Origin: Deltaproteobacteria bacterium
GTDB taxonomy: Bacteria > Myxococcota_A > Polyangia > Haliangiales > Haliangiaceae
Assembly: GCA_020630875.1 (NCBI GenBank)
Contig: JAHDIH010000002.1
Span: forward strand, 62,001-126,000
Reading direction: 5' to 3'
DNA: 64,000 nt
Part shown: one piece after another, positions 17,149-25,999 of the stretch
Position numbering within the stretch: the stretch's first letter is position 1
How the letters are laid out: the number at the start of each line of letters is the position of its first letter
The notes under the pieces: model-generated
What the model was told of the DNA's origin: nothing
Seen by the model: only the letters and a program-made list of their open reading frames with translations
Databases searched by the model: none
Position numbers and translations under genes: made by a program

Positions 17149-18222
17149 TCAAGAGCGGAGCAGTGAAACCAATAGGTCCAAGTCAGCTCTTTCATGAGTT
17201 GCTGACAACGTTATTCTAAGTCGTTCTGTTCCACGTGGAACAGTGGGGTAACGGATGGGCTGGACCCAGACACCGGCCTCACGAAACACCGCCGCGTTCT
17301 CAACAGGGTCAGTTGTTGGAATGGGAAAAATGGGACCTTTCACAGGAGCCAACATCTTCTCCCCAAAATATTCACAGTTCTCCCACAGCTTCTTTCGAAG
17401 GTGGTCGCTATCTCGCAATTCTCTAATGCCAACAGTGGCTCTGTGAAACCATTGGGGACTGGGGGCGGTTGAAAAAATAAAACTCCTGGAAGCGTTTCGA
17501 AAATATTCGATCGCTGCGGTGGTTCCAGCTACGAATCCCCCACTCCATCCGGCCGCTTTACTCAGCGTTCCCAGAAAGATGTCTGGCTTCAGACCAAGAG
17601 AGCTCGATAAGCCAAGACCGTCGAATAGACCTAAGGCGTGCGCTTCATCAAGAACCAGTAGCGCGTTGTAATCGCGCCTTAGTTGGAATAGCTTGGTCAG
17701 CCCTGCCCTATCACCATCCATGGAAAACAGGCTCTCAGAAACGATTACGGGTTGCCTGGTGCAAGATCTAAGCATGGCTTCTAGTGCTTGATAGTCCAAG
17801 TGCGGAAATACTGTTACGGAAGATTTAGCGAGCCGACAGCCATCAATCAAACTGGCATGGTTCAGAGCGTCACTGAAAATTTCTACATCCAATGCACCGA
17901 TTGCTTGAAGGATTCCCACGTTGCATTGATAGCCACTTGAAAATACCAACGAACTACTCATGCCAGCGTAGTCGGCAATGGCGGCTTCAAGTTCGTCCGC
18001 TTCAACCGAGGTGCCACAGATCAATCGGGAACCACCACTACCAGTAGCCAGTTTATGGTCGTAAGTCTCCGTCGCCAGACCCAGGTAATTGTTGGATGCA
18101 AAGTTTAGCAGCTTACGTCCATCTTTAACGATCCAACGGGATGGCGGCGTGGAGACGGTTGTCCGATCTCTCCAAAGTCCAGCGTTGCGCAACTGATTAT
18201 TTGCCGTTTCGAAGATATCCAA
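17149..18222 (-). CDS. bioF: 8-amino-7-oxononanoate synthase
   Basis: A PLP enzyme of the alpha-oxoamine synthase family that joins alanine and pimeloyl-ACP/CoA to form KAPA in biotin synthesis. The 357-residue protein has N-N-Y-L-G-L (44-49), the G-S-G-G-S-R block (61-66), D-E-A-H-A-L-G (192-198), the PLP lysine K222 in T-L-S-K-A-A-G, and V-P-R-G-T-E-R-L-R near the end. The start is TTG with a GGAG nearby. 2-amino-3-ketobutyrate CoA ligase is a related alternative, but the spacing fits BioF. It follows the NUDIX gene on the same strand with a 33-bp gap; no other bio genes are here. Confidence 0.85.
   Translation of the reverse strand: MDIFETANNQLRNAGLWRDRTTVSTPPSRWIVKDGRKLLNFASNNYLGLATETYDHKLATGSGGSRLICGTSVEADELEAAIADYAGMSSSLVFSSGYQCNVGILQAIGALDVEIFSDALNHASLIDGCRLAKSSVTVFPHLDYQALEAMLRSCTRQPVIVSESLFSMDGDRAGLTKLFQLRRDYNALLVLDEAHALGLFDGLGLSSSLGLKPDIFLGTLSKAAGWSGGFVAGTTAAIEYFRNASRSFIFSTAPSPQWFHRATVGIRELRDSDHLRKKLWENCEYFGEKMLAPVKGPIFPIPTTDPVENAAVFREAGVWVQPIRYPTVPRGTERLRITLSATHERADLDLLVSLLRS
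17227..17242. promoter_or_regulatory. parS-like ParB binding site 2, inside bioF
   Basis: TGTTCCACGTGGAACA is a perfect 16-bp palindrome, 94 bp from the first site. It is embedded in the bioF coding sequence, where its codons encode T-V-P-R-G-T, part of the family's conserved V-P-x-G-T-x-R-L-R block. ParB sites inside genes are common near origins. Confidence 0.85.
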
Positions 18223-18255
18223 AACGACTCCCTAAGCATATGATTTTATTGACCA

Positions 18256-18996
18256 TTATTCGTGTTTCCAACCGTTGTCGGTAAGGATGAATCTTGATGG
18301 TCCCCAAGCATGGGGGTGGTCGTCAGCAACCTCCAGCCCCTCCCCATTTCCATCTTCATAGTCTTTGTCCCAGGGAAGCGCTAGTGCTCTACCATTTTCG
18401 TGCGCAATCGCCTTGGGCATGATTGGGGAAGAGTCTGCAAACTTTGTCGCCGCTGCAAACAAATCACCGGTGGTTTTGTATTGAGACAGTTCATGGAGGG
18501 TCCGAATTTGTGGAGGAGGAAGTCGTAGCTTCTTGCGGTCCTTCAAAGCGGCATCCGGAGAAATCCAAATGGCATCTACGACTTCTGCATCGTCTGCTCT
18601 GGCCCACTGCATCTCAGGGCAGCTTGCGACAAAAAAGGTTGCGTCAAACCTTCTCGATTCGATCGAGGGAGTGATCCAACGTGAATAGTAGTGTACCGAG
18701 TTTACGTCAGGGGTGAGTGTGAATTTGGTAAGATCACGAGCATAGTTTTTTCCCCGGCTGACCACACCGAGGACTTCTTGAGCCACTGGTGGTTTGGTTA
18801 AGAGTATCCCAACTTCTTCATAAAGCTCTCGTATGGCGGTGTTTCTCAGGTCCTCCCCTACTTCTGCCGCTCCACCAGGAAACACGTAAGCCCGAGACAT
18901 AAAGCTACTGGAGCGATTTCTTCCCGCAAGTAGAACCTCGATATCGGATGTCGCTTGCCGAACCAAAATTATTGCTGCCGCTTTGCGAATCGTCAT
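18256..18996 (-). CDS. NUDIX hydrolase, NUDT19-like
   Basis: A 246-residue hydrolase. The NUDIX box is intact: G followed by five residues, E, seven residues and R-E-L-Y-E-E-V-G-I (about residues 42-64). The preceding A-Y-V-F-P-G-G and the long C-terminal region resemble the NUDT19 type that acts on CoA derivatives or other nucleoside diphosphates. The substrate cannot be set from sequence. It sits 33 bp upstream of bioF on the same strand, so a shared transcript is likely. It is divergent from the ackA-pduL fusion with an 83-bp gap that holds both promoters. Confidence 0.87.
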   Translation of the reverse strand: MTIRKAAAIILVRQATSDIEVLLAGRNRSSSFMSRAYVFPGGAAEVGEDLRNTAIRELYEEVGILLTKPPVAQEVLGVVSRGKNYARDLTKFTLTPDVNSVHYYSRWITPSIESRRFDATFFVASCPEMQWARADDAEVVDAIWISPDAALKDRKKLRLPPPQIRTLHELSQYKTTGDLFAAATKFADSSPIMPKAIAHENGRALALPWDKDYEDGNGEGLEVADDHPHAWGPSRFILTDNGWKHE

Positions 18997-19079
18997 ACGA
19001 TCTCATTAGCACAGATCATTTGTATAAATGTAGTAACCCCAGTTCACCCTCTCAACGCTTTTGTCGTATCTTGAGAAAG

Positions 19080-20831
19080 ATGGCTGTTCTTGTAATAAAC
19101 TGTGGTTCTTCAAGTATCAAATTCTCGTTGATAGATGCGTCTTCCGGTCAAACGATAGAATCAGGAAAACAAGAACGAATTACTGAAAACAACTACGAAG
19201 AATCGATTACAAAAATCATTTCAGAACTTGGAAGTCATCAAATACACGCTGTGGGACATCGAGTAGTTCATGGAGGAGCCCATTTTACGAAAGCAACGGT
19301 GATTGACGATGAGGTCATGCAAGCCATCGAGTCGTGCGTTCCCCTGGCCCCTCTGCACAATCCAGCTAACATTACAGGAATACGTTGCGCTCAAAAAGCT
19401 TTGCCTGACGTACCCCACGTCGCAGTATTTGACACCGCATTTCACGGCAGGATGCCAAGACGTGCGAGCACTTATGCCATTCCTGGTGATGTTGCCAAAG
19501 CCCACAATATCAAGCGCTACGGATTTCATGGCACGTCTCATGAGTTTGTAGCTCAAAGGGCCGCGGCATTTTTAGGTCGTGCCGTTGAAGATCTGCGAAT
19601 TGTTACCCTGCACTTGGGCAACGGTTGTTCTGGAGCCGCAATAGAATTTGGTCGTTCCGTTGATACGACCATGGGTCTCACGCCACTTGAAGGACTGGTA
19701 ATGGGGACTCGAAGTGGAGATGTCGACGCCGGCGTCGTGTTGCAATTAGCCAAAAAGCTCGGAGTAGAAGAAACCGACAATTTACTCAATCGCAAATCAG
19801 GGCTTTTGGGAATCAGTGGCAAGGCGTCCGACCTTCGCGATTTGGAGCAACTTGCAGCTGACGGTCATGATGGCAGCCGACTGGCGATCAACGTGTTCGC
19901 TCATCGCGTTCGCAAATACATAGGAGCATTGGCAACCTCGATGGGGGGCATCGATGCCGTGGTCTTAACAGGTGGGATTGGTGAAAACAGCGCCAACATG
20001 CGTCAGCGAATATTGCAGCGGCTCGAGTTTTTGGGGATTCGAATCGACGAAGATAAAAACATTGATGCAAGAGTCTCCGAGTCTAATCCCGTGGCGAGAA
20101 TTTCTTCTTCCAAAGTTGAGGTATTGGTTGTTGCGACGAATGAGGCGTTGCAAATAGCCAAGGAAACTAACAGAGCTATTGGTGCCGCCGTCACGGATAC
20201 CGGGCGACGACCTATTCCCATCGCTGTTTCCGCACGCCATGTTCATGTAACTCCCGAAGCTTTGGCGATTCTCTTTGGGGAAGGCCACGAGCTCACACCA
20301 TACAAGCCGCTTTCACAACCAGGACAATACGCTTGCGAGGAGAAAGTTTCTATCATCGGACCGCGAAGTCGAATCGATGGCGTTCGCATTCTTGGACCCA
20401 CTCGTCCCGGGTGTCAGGTGGAGATAAGTCGCACAGATGAGTTTGCCCTTGGAGTGGATGCGCCGGTTCGCCGTTCTGGTAAAGTAAAAGGGTCAGCACC
20501 AATAACGCTGGAAGGACCAAAAGGAAAAATCAACTTAGAGGAAGGGCTAATCTGTGCAAGGCGACACATCCACATGACCCCTGAAGACGCCGAACATTAC
20601 GGAGTTAGCGATGGCGACGAAGTAGAAGTTGCCATTCGTGGTGGCGTCAGAGACTTAACTTTCGGTGATGTGTTGGTTCGCGTGAAGTCGAGCTACAAGT
20701 TGGAAATGCACATTGATACCGACGAAGCGAATGCGGCGGAACTTGGCAGGACCGCGGAAGGTGCGCTCATCTACAACGATGTCTACGAAGAACAAGTTAG
20801 TGTGTCGGCGGAAATTGCCGGCAAGCGTTGA
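19080..20831 (+). CDS. ackA-pduL: Fused acetate kinase and PduL-type phosphate acyltransferase
   Basis: A 583-residue fusion. Residues 1 to ~370 are acetate/propionate kinase: N-C-G-S-S-S-I-K-F, G-H-R-V-V-H-G-G, F-D-T-A-F-H, Y-G-F-H-G-T-S-H, G-T-R-S-G-D-V-D and T-G-G-I-G-E-N are all present. Residues 376-583 are a complete PduL phosphotransacylase with both HxH metal blocks (R-H-V-H at 386-389, R-R-H-I-H at 494-498) and M-H-I-D-T-D-E-A-N-A. Together they would convert acetyl-CoA plus Pi to acetyl phosphate and then acetate plus ATP, or the reverse. The ATG at 19080 fits the AckA N-terminus; the frame upstream of it is not AckA-like. It is monocistronic. Confidence 0.93.
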   Translation: MAVLVINCGSSSIKFSLIDASSGQTIESGKQERITENNYEESITKIISELGSHQIHAVGHRVVHGGAHFTKATVIDDEVMQAIESCVPLAPLHNPANITGIRCAQKALPDVPHVAVFDTAFHGRMPRRASTYAIPGDVAKAHNIKRYGFHGTSHEFVAQRAAAFLGRAVEDLRIVTLHLGNGCSGAAIEFGRSVDTTMGLTPLEGLVMGTRSGDVDAGVVLQLAKKLGVEETDNLLNRKSGLLGISGKASDLRDLEQLAADGHDGSRLAINVFAHRVRKYIGALATSMGGIDAVVLTGGIGENSANMRQRILQRLEFLGIRIDEDKNIDARVSESNPVARISSSKVEVLVVATNEALQIAKETNRAIGAAVTDTGRRPIPIAVSARHVHVTPEALAILFGEGHELTPYKPLSQPGQYACEEKVSIIGPRSRIDGVRILGPTRPGCQVEISRTDEFALGVDAPVRRSGKVKGSAPITLEGPKGKINLEEGLICARRHIHMTPEDAEHYGVSDGDEVEVAIRGGVRDLTFGDVLVRVKSSYKLEMHIDTDEANAAELGRTAEGALIYNDVYEEQVSVSAEIAGKR

Positions 20832-20833
20832 TC

Positions 20834-21417
20834 ATGGCAACTACTAACACCAAAGCACTCTATTACGAGGGGCACACAGCTACCAGTTCGAGGCCACCTC
20901 GCAATCCAAAGTGCAAACGGTTTATTAGTGGGTCAATGGAAAAATTCAAGTCCTAAATGACGGTGCGCGTGTCCAAGAGACCCTTTGGATGGGAAGACCA
21001 CTGAGTTTACCCATTAGAGACGAACCAATGATGACGCGCCTCTTTCAGAAAATCGTCCTTACTTTTGTGAAGCACGATGCACAAACCTACAGGTTAGATA
21101 GTTATGTAACCCTGGACGACAGTTTTGATAAAAGTTGCGTCCAGGTGAAAATCCGATCATTCAATAGCTGGAACGACTTTGAATTCGAGGGCTCGAACTT
21201 CCCTTCGGGGCGTGTTTCCTCGGAGACGAGACAATCAAGATTCGAGATAGAAGGACGAGTATTTCAAGAAATGGTTAACTTTATTTCAGAAGAAGAGCAC
21301 AAAAACTGCATGCTGGTCTCTAGAGAATCTACCGATGTAGTTAGGGCCCAAAGTGGCCTGGACGAAATGAATGATATGGGATCCAACCGTTCTAATGGTT
21401 CTCTAGAACAAACTTAG
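20834..21417 (+). pseudogene. Decayed small gene of unknown function
   Basis: The longest intact piece is a frame from 20989 to 21417 (142 residues, no recognised domain). Just upstream its frame continues with protein-like sequence (Q-F-E-A-T-S-Q-S-K-V-Q-T-V, then W-V-N-G-K-I-Q-V-L) broken by a TAG at 20926-20928. An ATG at 20834 starts a coherent segment (L-Y-Y-E-G-H) in another frame just before that. This is best read as one gene with a frameshift near 20880 and a nonsense codon. Otherwise the short frame is a real hypothetical gene. Confidence 0.4.
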
Positions 21418-21601
21418 CTACTTCATTTATGGCGTCTTGCCTAATGGCCAACTTAGGGTCATTGTAGGTTGCCATATTTGGCCATCGTTCTTTTGGGGCG
21501 GGCTTAAGTACGTGATTGATGCCTTCTAGCTCTATCAACTTCGCTCCTGAATATTTGACCAGCCGCTTAGCGTCACACAATTCGACTTTGTCGTGCGCAC
21601 T
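21392..21601 (-). pseudogene. C-terminal remnant of an alpha/beta hydrolase
   Basis: About 69 residues in one minus-strand frame, running from just after an in-frame TAG to a stop at 21392. They resemble only the last part of an alpha/beta hydrolase: a lid-to-core strand (A-K-L-I-E-L) followed by G-I-N-H-V-L-K, the usual place of the catalytic histidine, and a final amphipathic helix. The nucleophile elbow and the rest of the fold are missing. It overlaps the end of the decayed gene on the opposite strand, so this spot looks like a graveyard of lost genes. Confidence 0.5.
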
Positions 21602-21649
21602 CTAGGTCGAATGCTAGTCTAACAAAAACGCTATAAACGGCTGGCAGTG

Positions 21650-22609
21650 TTAAAACAGCGCCACGCATTCTTTCTTAAGCGGTGTGCACTCGATTCTTGG
21701 GCATTCGATAGTCGCAAGACACTGCAGGTAGGTGTCAATTTCACGTTTGCATTTATTGTCGCTTTTGGCCTTAGCGACTACCGAATTAAGTAACGCTACG
21801 CAATCCTCTTTTGCTATGTATTTCATTCCGTCATCGTCACTAGACTTAACATTCTTCGAATTTACGATCGGATTCATGATGCCGTCGATGTCAAACTCAT
21901 CAGCGCAACTTAACGGTTCACAGGCATTGGAAAGCGTTTGCTCTGGATTCATCGGAGCGAAGAAAGATTCGAACGTCAAGTCCGACAATGGTGTGGTGGG
22001 AGCGTCAATGGTGCTCTTTTTTGTTGTTTTGGACTTAGCCTCGTGGCTTGTGTAGTTGCTGACAGTCAGAGTGCCGCTTAGATAATCGACTCGGGTTTCC
22101 ATTGTAGGATAGAGCCCTTCATCTCCTTCCGGCCCAATATGGTCGGAGCTTAACTCGACGTGTCCAATCCGCATCAACTGAGTTCCATCGTATCGGTACT
22201 TAAGTTGACTGGATGACGTCTTAGTCGACTTTGTGATTCCGACGATTGGCAATCCTTCGGGCGAGTCGATCTTTTCGACTTCGAAATTCGCACCTTCTTC
22301 AATAGATGAGGTGACGTCTCCGTTTTTGTAACATCCCGCGTTGTTTTGATATTGAACTATTAGCAGCCGAGCACTTGATAGACCGTCCTTATTGTTAGGG
22401 GCCACGCTTAAGATTCGATCCAGGCGTCCATTTCCATCGATATCGACTTCCAACGCGGTGGCGGCACTACCAATCTCCAAATTATTCGGTAGCTTGTCGC
22501 TTTTGCATACGGTTTGCGGAGCTGCATTCGTTCTCGCTTGGCTCGAATTTTTCGACTTGCAGCCAACGACTAATGAGAGGGTAACTATGCTAAGCGACAC
22601 TTTGAACAT
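21650..22609 (-). CDS. Predicted lipoprotein with a calcium-site-like repeat and Cys-rich tail
   Basis: About 319 residues from the ATG at 22609, where a signal peptide and lipobox (L-V-V-G-C) start; a longer frame upstream lacks these features in place. The mature protein has a D-x-D-G-N-G-x-x-D loop near residue 60, as in FG-GAP/EF-hand-like calcium sites. A beta-rich middle follows, and the last ~100 residues contain about nine cysteines that could form disulfides. No enzyme signature is visible. It is divergent from the DUF885 gene. Function unknown; envelope location inferred. Confidence 0.7.
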   Translation of the reverse strand: MFKVSLSIVTLSLVVGCKSKNSSQARTNAAPQTVCKSDKLPNNLEIGSAATALEVDIDGNGRLDRILSVAPNNKDGLSSARLLIVQYQNNAGCYKNGDVTSSIEEGANFEVEKIDSPEGLPIVGITKSTKTSSSQLKYRYDGTQLMRIGHVELSSDHIGPEGDEGLYPTMETRVDYLSGTLTVSNYTSHEAKSKTTKKSTIDAPTTPLSDLTFESFFAPMNPEQTLSNACEPLSCADEFDIDGIMNPIVNSKNVKSSDDDGMKYIAKEDCVALLNSVVAKAKSDNKCKREIDTYLQCLATIECPRIECTPLKKECVALF

Positions 22610-22697
22610 TTTAGGTGGGTAACCCGAAGGGGATGTCTTGTGCAATAAGATTGGTTGCTTGATGAAATCGGGTTTCGTCTGAACTAAGCTTGCCGCC

Positions 22698-24404
22698 ATG
22701 TGGACCGAATTTGTTGATAAGTTTCATAGTCATTTTAAGTCGAATCCAAACACTAGAGTCCATTTGGGGATCGATGAAGACAACCACGTTCTACCGACAG
22801 CTACGCTTGAGCATTTCGACGCCACAATTGCTAAAGCTCGAAAACTCTTAGCGTCATTAGATACGCTTGCGGCTTCACAAGGCAACGATGAGGCGCTCGA
22901 TCGAGAGCTCGCAGAGCTCTGGCTGAGACGGCAAATTCACGATCTGTCGCTGGTTACCTCCGGCGGTCAGAGAGCCGTTACGCAGATGCCACGAGCAGCC
23001 GATGAGATCGGCGAAAGTATTTTCATGACGTTCGTTAAAGACCCACGAGCGGATGAAATTCGACTAGGTGAAATTATGTCGAGAATAGAAGACATCCCCA
23101 GATACCTTAGTGAAACCGCGACACTGATCTCTAGTCCACTTTCAAGGTGGCGCTCCATGGAGCTAGAAAAAATAGACGGATTGTCGGAACTCTTTTCTAC
23201 CGTCGTGAGTTGGGCGGCCAGTATAAAGAGTCCTAATGCTCCCCGTCTTGAAACAGCGGTAGCTACGGCGCTGAAGTCGTTCGCCGATTATAAGGAGGAA
23301 CTAAATTCCAAGTCTACCACTGCCAACTTTCATCTTGGGGAGAAAGAAGCCAGCAAGCTTGTAAGGTTGAGAGGAATTCCTTATTCGCTTTTAGAGTTAA
23401 AAGCAATTGCCGACGAATTTCTAACAAGCACCCAAGCGCAAATCGAAACGTTGCGTAAAGAACTTTGTAGCAAGTACGGGCTTTCACCGAATACAAGTGC
23501 TCCAGATTTACAGCTGTTCTTAAACAAGAAATTCAAAGTGGTTGCAGATGACATGGACGGGGTGGTCGAACGCTACAAAAGTGAGCATGAAAGATTACTC
23601 GAGTTCTTAGGCTCGCGTGAACTGTTCCCAATACCTGAAAATCAAGAGATGATCATCATGCGTACTCCCAAGTTCTTGGAGCCTAGCATTCCTGCGGGAG
23701 CGATGGTCGCGCCAGAGTCGTTTAGGAATGAAAACTGTTTGAGCTTGGTCTATCTGACGCTTTCTGAGGCACTGCTTGATGAACATACGGAATTGAGCAT
23801 TCCCAATATGATGATCCATGAGGGAATTCCGGGGCACCATCTTCAACTTACTCATGCTGCACTCCATAAATCCTTGGTTCGAAAGCACATTAGTGCGAAC
23901 GACCAAGCGGAAGGTTGGACCACAATGTTGGAAGACTACGTGCTTGATCAGGGCTATCTTGGAGAACTCACCAGCGAGGCTAGGTTTTGCGCCAAGCGGG
24001 ACATTTCGAGAATCGGCGCAAGAGTAGCTATCGATCTCTTTTTCATGACTGGCAACGATGCCTATTTGCAGGTTGGTGGAATTGGAGTGCTTGACTCAGA
24101 TGATCCTTTTGAAAAAGCGGGGCACCTATTGCAAACGGTCACTGGCTTCGTTCCTGGTCGCGTGCAAGCAGAACTAAATTGGTACTCTCAGGAGCGTGGA
24201 TATCCCTTATGTTATTTGGCAGGGAATCGGGCTGTTTGGCAGTTAAAGCGATCGGTAGCTGCGCACGCAAAGCTGTCTGGCTTTGAACTAGATAGGGTGT
24301 TTCACAGAACCTTTCTGGAAGCAGGCGCCATGCCGATGCAGTTTTTGTTCAAGCATTTTGCAAACGAAGGCCTTGTAGACATTAGTGCATTGGCCGATAG
24401 CTGA
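22698..24404 (+). CDS. DUF885-family protein, zinc metallopeptidase-like
   Basis: A 568-residue soluble protein without signal peptide. The DUF885 hallmark H-E-G-I-P-G-H-H-L-Q (His374 onward) resembles an expanded HExxH zinc site and is followed about 40 residues later by glutamates (E-G-W-T-T-M-L-E-D-Y) that could complete the site. Helices dominate the rest. Members are annotated as putative carboxypeptidase-like or peptidase M3-like enzymes but few are characterised. It is transcribed alone, divergent from a lipoprotein gene. Confidence 0.8.
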   Translation: MWTEFVDKFHSHFKSNPNTRVHLGIDEDNHVLPTATLEHFDATIAKARKLLASLDTLAASQGNDEALDRELAELWLRRQIHDLSLVTSGGQRAVTQMPRAADEIGESIFMTFVKDPRADEIRLGEIMSRIEDIPRYLSETATLISSPLSRWRSMELEKIDGLSELFSTVVSWAASIKSPNAPRLETAVATALKSFADYKEELNSKSTTANFHLGEKEASKLVRLRGIPYSLLELKAIADEFLTSTQAQIETLRKELCSKYGLSPNTSAPDLQLFLNKKFKVVADDMDGVVERYKSEHERLLEFLGSRELFPIPENQEMIIMRTPKFLEPSIPAGAMVAPESFRNENCLSLVYLTLSEALLDEHTELSIPNMMIHEGIPGHHLQLTHAALHKSLVRKHISANDQAEGWTTMLEDYVLDQGYLGELTSEARFCAKRDISRIGARVAIDLFFMTGNDAYLQVGGIGVLDSDDPFEKAGHLLQTVTGFVPGRVQAELNWYSQERGYPLCYLAGNRAVWQLKRSVAAHAKLSGFELDRVFHRTFLEAGAMPMQFLFKHFANEGLVDISALADS

Positions 24405-24422
24405 CACTCGGACAATGAAACG

Positions 24423-24450
24423 CTGAGATAGCTGCTTGAGACTATCTCAG
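24423..24450. repeat. Nine-base inverted repeat after the DUF885 gene
   Basis: CTGAGATAG and CTATCTCAG flank a ten-base loop. No T-run follows, so an intrinsic terminator is doubtful. It lies 19 bases after the DUF885 stop in a 181-bp gap that otherwise shows nothing recognisable. Confidence 0.4.
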
Positions 24451-24585
24451 TTCCGAGCTATCGCTGGTGTGGCGCAAGCAAGTACTACAAACTTGTTGGT
24501 GGCACTCGTGTAACCCGAACCACACTAACGACTGGAAAATGTCGATATACTTGACCGGCAAAAAGTCAGTACTTAATCTGTTGCA

Positions 24586-25131
24586 ATGAAAATAGTAACA
24601 AGTGTATTTCTATCTTGTCTTTTGGCATGTGGAGCCGACAACGACGGCGAAGGTTCTGAGGTGGATCTGATGTTGGGACAATGGCAAGGACCTTGCGCGG
24701 CTGGTGATGACGGAAGAAGCGAGCTAGAAGTCACCGCAACAACCTTCATTCTCTCGCAAGTAGCGTTTGCGGCCAACGATTGCGCTGGAGGGGAAGCTGC
24801 CAGACTTCGTTGGGAAGGACCACGGACTGGAGGAATTGCACTTGAAGACGAGGTCTTTGAGGTAGAAGCTCTTTTCAATAAGGTGTTCGCTTTGGCAATA
24901 ACAGAAGAATCTGCAATGGAAGCCAACGACGATATGGCTTTCGGGTTTACAGATTGGGCTGCAGGGGTTGAAAAGGACATTACGGCTTTTGGCGATCAAG
25001 TAGACGGTCCCCCATTCGATGAGCTTCAAACTGGTATTGGTAACGTTACCGGAAATCAATTGAAGCTTGAGTTTGCCGATCCTCGCCCAACAGACTTCAC
25101 GTCGGAAGCCATAACGTTTACTCGCCGTTAG
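24586..25131 (+). CDS. Predicted small lipoprotein, possibly lipocalin-like
   Basis: A 181-residue acidic protein with a short signal peptide and lipobox (L-L-A-C, Cys15). The mature sequence begins with an L-x-G-Q-W-Q-G-P-C block and continues with alternating polar strands; this is loosely lipocalin-like but I would not assign the family. Three cysteines remain after the lipid anchor. It overlaps the convergent M50-like gene by four bases. Function unknown. Confidence 0.7.
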   Translation: MKIVTSVFLSCLLACGADNDGEGSEVDLMLGQWQGPCAAGDDGRSELEVTATTFILSQVAFAANDCAGGEAARLRWEGPRTGGIALEDEVFEVEALFNKVFALAITEESAMEANDDMAFGFTDWAAGVEKDITAFGDQVDGPPFDELQTGIGNVTGNQLKLEFADPRPTDFTSEAITFTRR

Positions 25132-25901
25132 CTTTTGATTTTCGCGGCAATTTCGTCTGTCGCTGTTGTTGGCGCTTCGTCATTTCCCCCATAGCGGAGT
25201 ACGATATAAAGTCCAAAACATAACGCAGCGACTGAAATTGCCGCGCAAACAGCGCCCCATAGCCAAGAGGGGCCGCCAAGGGCTTCTGCCATGTGGCCTA
25301 CATCCGATGGCGAGGTTCCTACCGAAGTATTTGCTGTGGGCGTAAACAAATAGTCGCCTCTAGAAAATACGCTCATTCCCAATTGAATCGACAAGAAAAG
25401 CGTCAGGAGTTGGCACCACAAAGCGTTGGCTTTGAATGCCGACAGCCCACACAACGCGACCACCGTACCAACGAAAATGTGGGTAATGTCGGTGGCGGAT
25501 CCGCTGCTGTCGATGGAGGCTTTGAAAATGAGCAACCACAGAAAAAAGATCGCCAAAAAGCCAAGCCAAAGGCGACTGGCACGCGGTTTGATAGAAAATG
25601 CAAAGCCAAACATAGACGCTATTGCTGGTCCTACAAGGCCACCGGCGGAGGTGATTGCTGAAGCTAATTTTCCACTATAGCGAACGGAAGCGTATCCCGA
25701 CCCATCGGAAAACATGTGAAACTCACTCCAGCTGCCGCCGACTAGTAAGGCCGCCACACCATGACCCGCTTCGTGAACCAGCGTGAACAGCAGCATGAGT
25801 GGGTAGCCGATTTGCCTTCCGTACGGCAAAATAGCGATTCCTACGCTTAGGGCCACGCAGAACAGAAATAGAAAACGAGGAGATTGCCACAACTTCGGCA
25901 C
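25128..25901 (-). CDS. M50B-like membrane metalloprotease
   Basis: A 257-residue polytopic membrane protein with about six hydrophobic segments. The zinc motif H-E-A-G-H (43-47) lies inside the second segment, as in site-2-protease-like M50B proteins. The region between the segments (S-D-G-S-G-Y-A, S-A-G-G-L-V-G-P) also fits that group. It would cut or regulate membrane proteins within the bilayer, though many M50B-like members are unstudied. The C-terminal ~20 residues are cytosolic and charged. It stands alone and convergent to a lipoprotein gene. Confidence 0.82.
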   Translation of the reverse strand: MPKLWQSPRFLFLFCVALSVGIAILPYGRQIGYPLMLLFTLVHEAGHGVAALLVGGSWSEFHMFSDGSGYASVRYSGKLASAITSAGGLVGPAIASMFGFAFSIKPRASRLWLGFLAIFFLWLLIFKASIDSSGSATDITHIFVGTVVALCGLSAFKANALWCQLLTLFLSIQLGMSVFSRGDYLFTPTANTSVGTSPSDVGHMAEALGGPSWLWGAVCAAISVAALCFGLYIVLRYGGNDEAPTTATDEIAAKIKS

Positions 25902-25999
25902 TCCTGAATGTACCTACAACGATGTGGGGATGCAACAAGTATCAAGAGAGGTATCGAGACCATTAATCCTTTGATAGGGTCCTTGGCAGGAGAGTCCAA

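Noticed and set aside
24423..24450. Terminator after the DUF885 gene
   Set aside because: The inverted repeat is perfect but no T-run follows.
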